Source of the DNA: Archivesica marissinica | Taxonomy: Eukaryota; Mollusca; Bivalvia; Venerida; Vesicomyidae | Direction of reading: 5' to 3' | Assembly (NCBI GenBank): GCA_014843695.1 | Contig: CM026404.1 | Coordinates: forward strand, 4,711,840-4,775,839 | DNA length: 64,000 nt | Part shown: positions 51,701-58,560 of the stretch, in pieces | How positions within the stretch are numbered: the first letter of the stretch is position 1 | Layout: every line of letters starts with the position of its first letter | The notes under the pieces: model-generated | Told to the model about the DNA's origin: nothing | Database searches by the model: none | The model's input: only the letters and a program-made list of their open reading frames with translations | Translations under genes and position numbers: made by a program

Positions 51701-54700
51701 ATCACTAAATAACATCAACTGCAAACAGAGCATCACTAAATAACATCAACTGCAAACAGAGTTTCACTTCTAGATGACAGAGCATCACTAAATAACATCA
51801 ACTGCAAACAGAGTTTCACTTCTAGATGACAGAGCCTCACTAAATAACATCAACTGCAAACAGAGTTTCACTTCTAGATGACAGAGCCTCACTAAATAAC
51901 ATCAACTGCAAACAGAGTTTCACTTCTAGATGACAGAGCCTCACTAAATAACATCAACTGCAAACAGAGTTTCACTTCTAGATGACAGAGCCTCACTAAA
52001 TAAAATAACATCAACTGCAAACAGAGTTTCACTTCTAGATGACAGTGCCTCACTAAATAACATCAACTACAAACAGAGCATCACTAAATAACATCAACTG
52101 CAAACAGAGCATCACTATATAACATCAACTGCAAACAGAGTTTCACTTCTAGATGACAGAGCATCACTAAATAACATCAACTGCAAACAGAGTTTCACTT
52201 CTAGATGACAGAGCCTCACTAAATAACATCAACTGCAAACAGAGTTTCACTTCTAGATGACAGTGCCTCACTAAATAACATCAACTGTAAACAGAGCATC
52301 ACTAAATAACATCAACTGCAAACAGAGTTTCACTTCTAGATGACAGAGCCTCACTAAATAACATCAACTGCAAACAGAGCATCACTATATAACATCAACT
52401 GCAAACAGAGTTTCACTTCTAGATGACAGAGCCTCACTAAATAACATCAACTGCAAACAGAGTTTCACTTCTAGATGACAGTGCCTCGCTAAATAACATC
52501 AACTGCAAACAGAGCATCACTAAATAACATCAACTACAAACAGAGCATCACTAAATAAAATCAACTGCAAACAGAGTTTCACTTCTAGATGACAGAGCCT
52601 CACTAAATAACATCAACTGCAAACAGAGTTTCACTTCTAGATGACAGAGCCTCACTAAATAATATCAACTGCAAACAGCATCACTATATAACATCAACTG
52701 CAAACAGAGTTTCACTTCTAGATGACAGAGCCTCACTAAATAACATCAACTGCAAACAGAGTTTCACTTCTAGATGACAGTGCCTCACTAAATAACATCA
52801 ACTGCAAACAGAGCCTCACTAAATAACATCAACTACAGAGTTTCACTTCTAGATGACAGAGCCTCACTAAATAACATCAACTGCAAACAGAGCATCACTA
52901 TATAACATCAACTGCAAACAGAGTTTCACTTCTAGATGACAGAGCATCACTAAATAACATCAACTGCAAACAGAGTTTCACTTCTAGATGACAGAGCCTC
53001 ACTAAATAACATCAACTGCAAACAGAGTTTCACTTCTAGATGACAGTGCCTCACTAAATAACATCAACTGCAAACAGAGCATCACTAAATAACATCAACT
53101 GCAAACAGAGTTTCACTTCTAGATGACAGAGCCTCACTAAATAACATCAACTGCAAACAGAGTTTCACTTCTAGATGACAGAGCCTCACTAAATAACATC
53201 AACTGCAAACAGAGCATCACTAAATAACATCAACTGCAAACAGAGCATCACTAAATAACATCAACTGCAAACAGAGTTTCACTTCTAGCTGACAGAGCAT
53301 CACTAAATAACATCAACTGCAAAACAGAAAAATGTGAGAATCGAAGGAACGGGTGGATGCTCACAGCATGCTTCAACAGAGTCACTCTGTGCTCAACATT
53401 TGTACGAAGATTCATGATTTTTGTCTTTCAATACTTCTGCCTGTCCGATTAGCGCAGTGGTTAGCACACTCGCTTTTTTACACCAATGCAAACCGAGTTC
53501 GATCCTCAGACAGGGAAGTATGTGAGATGGTACGGTGATCGCCAGATCGGACAGGTGGTTTTCTCCAGATACTTCGGTTTCCTCCCACACGAAGGACCAC
53601 ATATAACTTGCTAAAGCTTGTTTTGCAATCGTTGTAAAATAAAGAAAGTTTACACATTTTAACAAAGTCTGACTGACACAAGTTCTTGCCAGCAATCTAT
53701 GTCCTAATTGTTCCATCATATCCTCTCATTCATGAATTCCCTAAAATACTTAGTTATTGCTAGATTTGACCCATAAGTGTGACAATGACTGTAGAGGTAT
53801 GGACCTGACATTGCATATCTCATTATGCCTAACACTTGTGTGAAGTTTCATTTTACTGACAATACCAGTCCTGTAGTGACAATAATTACCCATGGCTAGA
53901 TTTAAGCGACCATCTTTACCTGTGTCTAGTTTTAATACCACATGTATAGAAGCACCTCTTGAAGCCAGTAACCATTAGTACGCTGTAGACGAAATGAGCA
54001 GATAACAAATGTGTAATATTTTTATTATTAATATTTGATTAAATCGTCACATCATATTTGAATGAAGCGACCTATTTCTTGTTTGGTTAAAGGCATTGAT
54101 ACAATTTTTCATAATAGAGGAAGGTTCCCGGCCCATCCTGCAGTACTTCATAATAGAGGAAGGTTCCCGGCACATCCTGCAGTACTTCATAATAGAGGAA
54201 TAGGTTCCCGGCCCATCCTGCAGTACTTCATAATAGAGGAAGGTTCCTGGCCCATCCTGCAGTACTTCATAATAGAGGAAGGTTCCTGGCCCATCCTGCA
54301 GTACTTCATAATAGAGGAAGGTTTCTGGCCCATCTGAGTACTTTAATAGAGGAGGTTCCGGCCCTCCTGCAGTACTTCATAATAGAGGAAGGTTCCCAGC
54401 CCATCCTGCAGTACTTCATAATAGAGGAAGGTTTCCGGCCCATCCTGCAGTACTTCATAATAGAGGAAGGTTCCTGGCCCATCCTGCAGTACTTCATAAT
54501 AGAGGAAGGTTCCCGGCCCATCCTGCAGTACTTCATAATAGAGGAAGGTTTCCGGCCCATCCTAAAGTACTTCATAATAGAGGAAGGTTCCCGGCCCATC
54601 CTGCAGTACTTCATAATAGAGGAAGGTTCCCGGCCCATCCTGCAGTACTTCATAATAGAGGAAGGTTTCCGGCCCATCCTGCAGTACTTCATAATAGAGG

Positions 54701-55027
54701 AAGGTTCCCGGCCCATCACACAGTACTTCATAATAGAGGAAGGTTCCCAGCCCATCCTACGGTACTTCAGACACAAACGGGTACCATACTAGAACTATCA
54801 GTATTCCGTATATTTACAGCATTTCTTGATTTTATACGAGTATGTCAGCATTTATATTACCATATTGATGATGACCATATATTTTACCCACATACTACAG
54901 TGTACATGCTGATATTTGGATATTTACCTGCCTCTCAAGCTGTATGACTTGAGATTTGAGGAGAGTAACTCGTCTTTCGTCAAATCTTTCATGGCTATTT
55001 TCTTGAACCAACTGATTATACAGCGAC
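26894..55027 (-). CDS. Unrecognised coiled-coil protein gene, 11 C-terminal exons
   Basis: Eleven GT-AG exons on the - strand join in frame to 644 aa: 55027-54928, 45555-45467, 41659-41545, 41066-40935, 39516-39289, 38799-38650, 37706-37618, 33532-33474, 31850-31759, 30087-30036 and 27723-26894 (stop). Every exon-exon phase agrees, which strongly supports one transcript. The product is Glu/Gln/Lys/Leu-rich and looks alpha-helical, with heptad-like segments in the first exon (LLKSQVIQLERQ) and the start of the last (EEICNEQVKLDKQLRDLLEE). A polar, probably disordered tail ends KNIPKSKPAFR. I see no enzyme motif, signal peptide or membrane span. Centrosomal or ciliary scaffolds look like this, but that is only resemblance. 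The N-terminus is missing from what I can assemble. Confidence 0.88.
27752..28043. mobile_element. MITE B copy 1
   Basis: Homologous to 29332-29589. The ends are inverted (GGGACTCATTCTAGG and CCTCTAGAATGAGCCCTG). It lies just inside the last intron of the coiled-coil gene, about 28 bp upstream of the last acceptor in transcript sense. Confidence 0.75.
28131..28345 (+). mobile_element. SINE family B copy 2
   Basis: GGAAGTCGTGATAGCGCCGT at the head; body GTGCCCTTAGGCAAGACATT; tail CGCAATCGAGCTAAAATAAA. Shorter than the 9068 copy because of internal deletions. Confidence 0.8.
28346..28850. other. Intron sequence, unassigned
   Basis: No feature recognised. Confidence 0.5.
28851..29195. mobile_element. 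piggyBac-like MITE, unexpanded copy
   Basis: 345 bp from TTAA (28851) to TTAA (29192-29195). Termini are TTAACCCTTTCCTACATAGA and CTTCTATGAGGGAAAGGGTTAA, inverted to each other. TTAA flanks plus CCC-type ends are the piggyBac signature. The core GATTTAGGTTAATATACTAT is already present about 1.5-2 times, matching the 119-bp unit of the copy at 36207. Confidence 0.85.
29332..29589. mobile_element. MITE B copy 2
   Basis: Inverted ends CAGGGTTCATTCTAGG and CCTCTAGAATGATCCCTG, flanked by GTAGG on both sides (a possible 5-bp target duplication). Non-coding. Same family as 27752-28043. Confidence 0.78.
29590..30035. other. Intron sequence, unassigned
   Basis: A 99-codon - strand ORF crosses it but is not supported by splice signals or similarity. 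Confidence 0.5.
30036..30087 (-). CDS. Coiled-coil gene exon (LSEIVEMIEV)
   Basis: 52 bp, acceptor TATTTTACAG, donor GTATTG. Encodes LSEIVEMIEVKDSETSD plus one base. Confidence 0.87.
30141..30298 (-). mobile_element. SINE family C, reverse copy with head
   Basis: Reverse complement of the family C body (e.g. GTACCCAGAGAAAACCCACC), with GATCGAACCCGGAGACGAGC as the B-box region at its right end. Confidence 0.65.
30535..31758. repeat. 32-bp minisatellite starting at an exon donor
   Basis: About 38 units of ACACATGAGTGTAGATACAC plus CACCCTATACAG. In - strand sense the array begins exactly at the donor of exon 31850-31759: the intron's first bases GTATAGGGTGGTG are the unit itself, so each unit repeats that donor-like sequence. 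Copies differ mainly at GAGTGT/GCGTGT. Confidence 0.96.
31759..31850 (-). CDS. Coiled-coil gene exon (LLEAYTELSR)
   Basis: 92 bp, acceptor TTTGTTTCAG, donor GTATAGGG (shared with the 32-bp array). Encodes LLEAYTELSRSASETSLKSF then IQTFKDKVPQ, with two bases completing the preceding Asp codon. Confidence 0.88.
31915..32925. repeat. 30-bp minisatellite
   Basis: About 33 units of GTCAGAACCATGTAATCTAG plus TTCTAACCCC. Rare length variants (e.g. CCGTCGAACC) break an otherwise exact 30-bp period. Being a multiple of three, it produces ORFs up to 191 codons that are not genes. Confidence 0.97.
33123..33410 (-). mobile_element. tRNA-headed SINE, family D copy 2
   Basis: Near-identical in layout to 2600-2886, with the same tRNA-like right end (GGTCGAACCTGCGATCCCTG on +). 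Lies in an intron of the coiled-coil gene, in sense orientation. Confidence 0.82.
33474..33532 (-). CDS. Coiled-coil gene exon (EAYSSFEETS)
   Basis: 59 bp, acceptor CTGATTTCAG, donor GTATGT. Encodes EAYSSFEETSNELIVKPLN, with one base at each edge. Confidence 0.86.
33566..33750 (+). mobile_element. MITE A, intact copy
   Basis: CAGTCAAACCTGTCTTATGC to AACACAGGTTTGACTG, with near-perfect terminal inverted repeats. It begins about 33 bp upstream (transcript sense) of the acceptor of exon 33532. Confidence 0.85.
33751..34284. other. Intron sequence, unassigned
   Basis: AT-rich; nothing recognised. Confidence 0.5.
34290..36172. repeat. 17-bp minisatellite
   Basis: About 1.9 kb of CATTGGTAACAGATAGT with an alternating AGT/ATT and CAGA/CATA code. 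Occasional 5-bp gains (CATAACAGATA) arise from AACA duplication. The unit is unrelated to the 17-bp array at 5.9-7.8 kb. Confidence 0.97.
36207..37160. mobile_element. piggyBac-like MITE with tandemly expanded core
   Basis: Bounded by TTAA at 36207-36210 and 37157-37160. Ends TTAACCCTTTCCCTCATAGA and CTCTATGAAGGAGAGGGTTAA. Between them a 119-bp unit (CTCTATGAAGTCCCAGTAAT onward) is repeated about seven times, e.g. CTCTATGAAG at 36902, 37021 and 37140. The related 345-bp copy at 28851 lacks this expansion. Confidence 0.9.
37161..37617. other. Intron sequence, unassigned
   Basis: Less AT-rich than its surroundings but without a readable gene or repeat. Confidence 0.5.
37618..37706 (-). CDS. 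Coiled-coil gene exon (TKCLREEVNY)
   Basis: 89 bp, acceptor ATCTTTCAG, donor GTAGGA. Encodes TKCLREEVNYHQRVYNLQLK then YTESLFQAI plus two bases. Confidence 0.88.
37780..38400. repeat. 50-bp minisatellite
   Basis: About 12 copies with an exact 50-bp period: GGAAGTTGTAAGCAATTCCA, then AATCTATAGTTGTCTTCCAC, then ATCTGTACTT. Variants (TCTTGTACTT, AGTCTTCTGC) cluster in adjacent units, showing local spread. Confidence 0.97.
38650..38799 (-). CDS. Coiled-coil gene exon (PPLRRCALKE)
   Basis: 150 bp, exactly 50 codons, acceptor ACCTTGCAG, donor GTATTT. Contains EDLNQLIQALVKAYNYKIYM. Confidence 0.9.
38915..39257 (-). mobile_element. SINE family B copy 3, interrupted
   Basis: Reverse-oriented family B element. 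The tRNA-like part is split by the 133-bp insertion at 39096-39228 and resumes with TGTGCTATCATGACTTCCAC. Confidence 0.8.
39087..39237 (+). mobile_element. Retroposed 3' tail with 9-bp TSD inside a SINE
   Basis: The duplication CTACCATTG (39087-39095 and 39229-39237) brackets 133 bp that end in GCAAATAAAATATTATTAAA, a poly(A)-signal-like tail. This fits a 5'-truncated LINE or other retroposed transcript end. Confidence 0.72.
39289..39516 (-). CDS. Coiled-coil gene exon (TKLESKLSCL)
   Basis: 228 bp, 76 codons, acceptor TTTATACAG, donor GTAAAG. Cys-rich for this protein (LKSCAMMKDCSCDLLDLTML). Confidence 0.9.
39517..39944. other. Intron sequence, unassigned
   Basis: Nothing recognised apart from short ORFs. 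Confidence 0.5.
39975..40934. repeat. 18-21 bp minisatellite starting at an exon donor
   Basis: Units such as AGGTTTACCAGAGAGGAT, about 45 in all. In - strand sense each reads TCTCTGGTAAACCTANCC, and the first one is the donor of exon 41066-40935 itself (GTGGTAAGCCTAACCTT). Each unit thus holds a plausible CTG/GTAAAC donor. A SINE fragment interrupts it at 40254-40378. The left edge (39949-39975) resembles a family A SINE head. Confidence 0.95.
40254..40378 (-). mobile_element. 5'-truncated SINE A inside the 18-bp array
   Basis: TTATGTTATATTTCGGGTTT through CAGCGGTTAACCAGTACTTG matches the 3' half of family A in reverse. Repeat units continue on both sides, so it inserted after the array existed. 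Confidence 0.88.
40935..41066 (-). CDS. Coiled-coil gene exon (NKTTENLSRP)
   Basis: 132 bp, 44 codons (NKTTENLSRPLNFTSDFLQA onward), acceptor GATATTGCAG, donor GTAAGC. Arrays lie on both sides: the 18-bp one at its donor and a ~40-bp one within about 7 bp of its acceptor. Confidence 0.9.
41073..41480. repeat. About 40-bp minisatellite beside an acceptor
   Basis: Units of ACACATGTGTAAAATTACAC plus ACAATACCATCAAGTTCTCA, alternating with shorter ones lacking AAGTTCTC. The intron end of the adjacent exon (GGATTATGTGTGATATTGCAG in - sense) resembles part of the unit (GGTATTATGTGTAATTTTAC). Confidence 0.93.
41545..41659 (-). CDS. Coiled-coil gene exon (CYMSKDVHGP)
   Basis: 115 bp, acceptor TATATTTCAG, donor GTAAAA. 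Encodes CYMSKDVHGPHVSMERSELT then LMIETAESARIKLYKQIE. Its first base completes the Arg codon from 45467. Confidence 0.9.
41805..44890. repeat. 32-bp minisatellite with two unit classes
   Basis: About 3.1 kb. Class 1 contains TGTCTCGGTAGTAACCAGCA plus CATGATACATGA. Class 2 replaces TGTCTCGGTAGTAACC with TGCATTGTTAGTAAACC and clusters at 43350-43900 and 44720-44830. A 25-bp short form lacks ACATGAT, a deletion between two CATGAT copies. ORFs up to 427 codons across it are artefacts. Confidence 0.97.
44895..45466. other. Intron sequence, unassigned
   Basis: Contains a local duplication of TTTTGGTCATGAAATATGTG (45162-45215) and nothing else recognised. Confidence 0.55.
45467..45555 (-). CDS. Coiled-coil gene exon built from satellite unit
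   Basis: 89 bp, donor GTAAAT. The acceptor used here (CTCTGTTTGCAG at 45556) is the last of many identical ones. Encodes LMLFSEALSSRSETLFEVEN then NLQWLGDRC plus two bases. Its first 45 bases are identical in pattern to the 52-bp satellite upstream. Only this copy continues into unique exon sequence (TTTGAAGTTGAAAACAATC) and keeps frame with both neighbours. Confidence 0.85.
45508..53319. repeat. 7.8-kb satellite of a splice acceptor and half exon (52/31 bp)
   Basis: Roughly 170 units. The full unit is 52 bp (AAACAGAGTTTCACTTCTAG, ATGACAGAGCCTCACTAAAT, AACATCAACTGC). The short unit is 31 bp, lacking 21 bp between two CAGAG copies. In - sense each unit contains CTCTGTTTGCAG then TTGATGTTATTTAGTGAGGC, i.e. 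the acceptor and start of exon 45555-45467. The far end (53316-53335) has a stronger acceptor, ATTTTTCTGTTTTGCAG, probably the ancestral one. Confidence 0.95.
53439..53655 (+). mobile_element. SINE family C with tRNA head
   Basis: Head ATTAGCGCAGTGGTTAGCAC (A box) and GAGTTCGATCCTCAGAC (B box), then the family C body GAGATGGTACGGTGATCGCC and tail GTTGTAAAATAAAG. It lies just outside the far end of the exon satellite. Confidence 0.85.
53656..54100. other. Intron sequence with MITE-like fragment
   Basis: AGAAGCACCTCTTGAAGCCA (53949) matches the terminal part of the piggyBac-like MITE. Otherwise unassigned. Confidence 0.5.
54105..54770. repeat. 39-bp minisatellite
   Basis: About 17 copies of GTACTTCATAATAGAGGAAG plus GTTCCCGGCCCATCCTGCA. 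One decayed copy at 54330-54370 lacks several bases. Confidence 0.97.
54928..55027 (-). CDS. Coiled-coil gene, most upstream exon found
   Basis: 100 bp, acceptor CATAAATTGTAG, donor GTAAAT. Encodes SLYNQLVQENSHERFDERRV then TLLKSQVIQLERQ, with its first base completing an upstream codon. The 22-bp array just upstream repeats this acceptor and the first bases. Confidence 0.83.
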
Positions 55028-55049
55028 CTACAATTTATGTACAATGTCC

Positions 55050-55305
55050 TACTAGTATATATACAGCAACCTACAAGTATATATACAGCAACCTACAAGT
55101 ATATATACAGCAACCTACAAGTATATATACAGCAACCTACAAGTATATATACAGCAACCTACAAGTATATATACAGCAACCTACAAGTATATATACAGCA
55201 ACCTACAAGTATATATACAGCAACCTACAAGTATATATACAGCAACCTACAAGTATATATACAGCAACCTACAAGTATATATACAGCAACCTACAAGTAT
55301 ATATT
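55050..55305. repeat. 22-bp minisatellite of an acceptor junction
   Basis: About 12 exact units of AGTATATATACAGCAACCTACA. In - sense the unit reads TATACTTGTAG/GTTGCTGTATA, matching the exon edge AATTGTAG/GTCGCTGTATA at 55027. Nearly invariant, so probably recent. Confidence 0.95.
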
Positions 55306-55309
55306 TACG

Positions 55310-55620
55310 TCGTTATTGCATTTCCTTCAATGAACGTATGTGCTCTGATTACATACATTTTCGTATGATCGTTCCCAACTAATGATATGCAGCAGGCATG
55401 CACACTCGAAGTTACGGGCATGCGCATTCGCAGTGTCAGGCAGCGTTCGTCGCTGTGTCTTAGAGCTTACGCTGTTCCAAGGATGATCTATTTACCTGTT
55501 CTGCCACACGGCCTCCACACACTATAACCATGCACAATGTAGTTCATACCCCGATGGAAACTATTAACTCATGATTCATTCCTTAAATGTAGACTTACAT
55601 GTAGACAATCATTTAAGAGA
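55310..55620. other. Unassigned; possible upstream micro-exon
   Basis: On the - strand, TGGTTATAG, then 26 bp ending GTGGCAGAACAG, then the donor GTAAATAG (55497 leftward) would encode CVEAVWQN and join in phase to exon 55027. This is weak, because the acceptor is short of pyrimidines. Confidence 0.3.
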
Positions 55621-55624
55621 AATT

Positions 55625-56465
55625 TACACATATGCTTGCATTCACTATAAACATGTGGAGAGATTATTAGGTTGGTATCGGTGACAGATGAATATATGGT
55701 TGCATTCACTATAAACATGTGGAGAGATTATTAGGTTGGTATCGGTGACAGATGAATATATGGTTGCATTCACTATAAACATGTGGAGAGATTATTAGGT
55801 GGGTATCGGTGACAGATGAACATATGGTTGCATTCACAATAAACATGTGGAGAGATTATTAGGCGGGTATCGGTGACAGAGGAACATATGCTTGCATTCA
55901 CTATAACCATGTGAAGAGATTATTAGGCGGGTATCGGTGACAGATGAATATATGGTTGCATTCACTATAAACATGTGGAGAGATTATTAGGTTGGTATCG
56001 GTGACAGATGAATATATGGTTGCATTCACTATAAACATGTGGAGAGATTATTAGGTGGGTATCGGTGACAGATGAACATATGGTTGCATTCACAATAAAC
56101 ATGTGGAGAGATTATTAGGCGGGTATCGGTGACAGAGGAACATATGCTTGCATTCACTATAACCATGTGAAGAGATTATTAGGCGGGTATCGGTGACAGA
56201 TGAATATATGGTTGCATTCACTATAAACATGTGGAGAGATTATTAGGTTGGTATCGGTGACAGATGAATATATGGTTGCATTCACTATAAACATGTGGAG
56301 AGATTATTAGGCGGGTATCGGTGACAGATGAACATATGGTTGCATTCACAATAAACATGTGGAGAGATTATTAGGTGGGTATCGGTGACAGATGAACATA
56401 TGGTTGCATTCACTATAACCATGTGAAGAGATTATTAGGCGGGTATCGGTGACAGAGGAACATAT
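55625..56465. repeat. 64-bp minisatellite with higher-order pattern
   Basis: About 13 units with an exact 64-bp period (GGTTGCATTCACTATAAACA, TGTGGAGAGATTATTAGGTT, then GGTATCGGTGACAGATGAAT). Variants (ACAATAAAC, AACCATGTGAAG, GAGGAACATATGC) recur every five units, about 320 bp, so blocks of five were copied together. Confidence 0.95.
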
Positions 56466-56513
56466 GCTTGCCTACCAGTACATAGTTTTAAATGCTACTA
56501 TAGGTTTTACATA

Positions 56514-56791
56514 CTGTCAGAAAGATTGTTTGGGTTTTACGCCTGCATCAGCACCATTTTGGGCTATATTGCCGGCGGTCAGTTTACCTAACAACACCTT
56601 TCTGGACAGGCTCTAGCGGTTAACCAGTATTTGGTGCACCAACGCCCGTAAGAAACTGCCAACTTTTTCATATAAATGAGACACGGGTGAGTGGAGCTTG
56701 AACCCGTGATCACCAGTGATGATAGGCATACAGTGGTATACAAGTCAGTGACCTTAACCACTCGACCACGGAGGCAGACTCTGTCAGAAAG
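56514..56791 (-). mobile_element. SINE family A with 11-bp TSD
   Basis: The reverse copy at 56525-56780 is flanked by CTGTCAGAAAG (56514-56524 and 56781-56791). The right duplication runs directly into the next array, whose unit contains CAGAAAGTATATAAAATAT. Confidence 0.92.
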
Positions 56792-57560
56792 TATATAAAA
56801 TATATCTACTATATCTAGTACTGATTGCAGAAAGTATATAAAATATATCTACTATATCTAGTACTGATTGCAGAAAGTATATAAAAATATATCTAGTACT
56901 GATAGCAGAAAGTATATAAAAATATATCTAGTACTGATAGCAGAAAGTATATAAAATATATCTAGTACTGATAGCAGAAAGTATATAAAATATATCTAGT
57001 ACTGATTGCAGAAAGTATATAAAAATATATCTACTATATCTAGTACTGATTGCAGAAAGTATATAAAATATATCTACTATATCTAGTACTGATTGCAGAA
57101 AGTATATAAAAATATATCTAGTACTGATAGCAGAAAGTATATAAAATATATCTACTATATTATATGTGCAGAAAGATATAAAAATATATCTAGTATGATA
57201 GAATATATAATATATCTAGTACTGATTGCAGAAAGTATATAAAATATATCTATATATTCTAGTACTGATTGCAGAAAGTATATAATATATCTATACTGAT
57301 GCAGAAAGTATATTATATATCTAGTACTGATTGCAGAAAGTATATAAAAATATCTAGTACTGATTGCAGAAAGTATATAAAATATATCTAGTACTGATTG
57401 CAGAAAGTATATAAAAATATATCTAGTACTGATAGCAGAAAGTATATAAAATATATCTAGTACTGATAGCAGAAAGTATATAAAATATATCTAGTACTGA
57501 TAGCAGAAAGTATATAAAATATATCTAGTACTGATTGCAGAAAGTATATAAAATATATCT
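56781..57560. repeat. AT-rich minisatellite up to assembly gap
   Basis: Units of about 34-50 bp containing GCAGAAAGTATATAAAATAT then ATCTAGTACTGAT. Units near 57160-57320 have scattered single-base losses, possibly sequencing errors. It is cut off by Ns, so its length is unknown. Confidence 0.93.
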
Positions 57561-58560
57561 NNNNNNNNNNNNNNNNNNNNNNNNNNNNNNNNNNNNNNNN
57601 NNNNNNNNNNNNNNNNNNNNNNNNNNNNNNNNNNNNNNNNNNNNNNNNNNNNNNNNNNNNNNNNNNNNNNNNNNNNNNNNNNNNNNNNNNNNNNNNNNNN
57701 NNNNNNNNNNNNNNNNNNNNNNNNNNNNNNNNNNNNNNNNNNNNNNNNNNNNNNNNNNNNNNNNNNNNNNNNNNNNNNNNNNNNNNNNNNNNNNNNNNNN
57801 NNNNNNNNNNNNNNNNNNNNNNNNNNNNNNNNNNNNNNNNNNNNNNNNNNNNNNNNNNNNNNNNNNNNNNNNNNNNNNNNNNNNNNNNNNNNNNNNNNNN
57901 NNNNNNNNNNNNNNNNNNNNNNNNNNNNNNNNNNNNNNNNNNNNNNNNNNNNNNNNNNNNNNNNNNNNNNNNNNNNNNNNNNNNNNNNNNNNNNNNNNNN
58001 NNNNNNNNNNNNNNNNNNNNNNNNNNNNNNNNNNNNNNNNNNNNNNNNNNNNNNNNNNNNNNNNNNNNNNNNNNNNNNNNNNNNNNNNNNNNNNNNNNNN
58101 NNNNNNNNNNNNNNNNNNNNNNNNNNNNNNNNNNNNNNNNNNNNNNNNNNNNNNNNNNNNNNNNNNNNNNNNNNNNNNNNNNNNNNNNNNNNNNNNNNNN
58201 NNNNNNNNNNNNNNNNNNNNNNNNNNNNNNNNNNNNNNNNNNNNNNNNNNNNNNNNNNNNNNNNNNNNNNNNNNNNNNNNNNNNNNNNNNNNNNNNNNNN
58301 NNNNNNNNNNNNNNNNNNNNNNNNNNNNNNNNNNNNNNNNNNNNNNNNNNNNNNNNNNNNNNNNNNNNNNNNNNNNNNNNNNNNNNNNNNNNNNNNNNNN
58401 NNNNNNNNNNNNNNNNNNNNNNNNNNNNNNNNNNNNNNNNNNNNNNNNNNNNNNNNNNNNNNNNNNNNNNNNNNNNNNNNNNNNNNNNNNNNNNNNNNNN
58501 NNNNNNNNNNNNNNNNNNNNNNNNNNNNNNNNNNNNNNNNNNNNNNNNNNNNNNNNNNNN
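57561..58560. other. Assembly gap (1000 N)
   Basis: Exactly 1000 undetermined bases, a round number that suggests a placeholder rather than a measured length. The open frame across it is meaningless. Confidence 0.98.
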
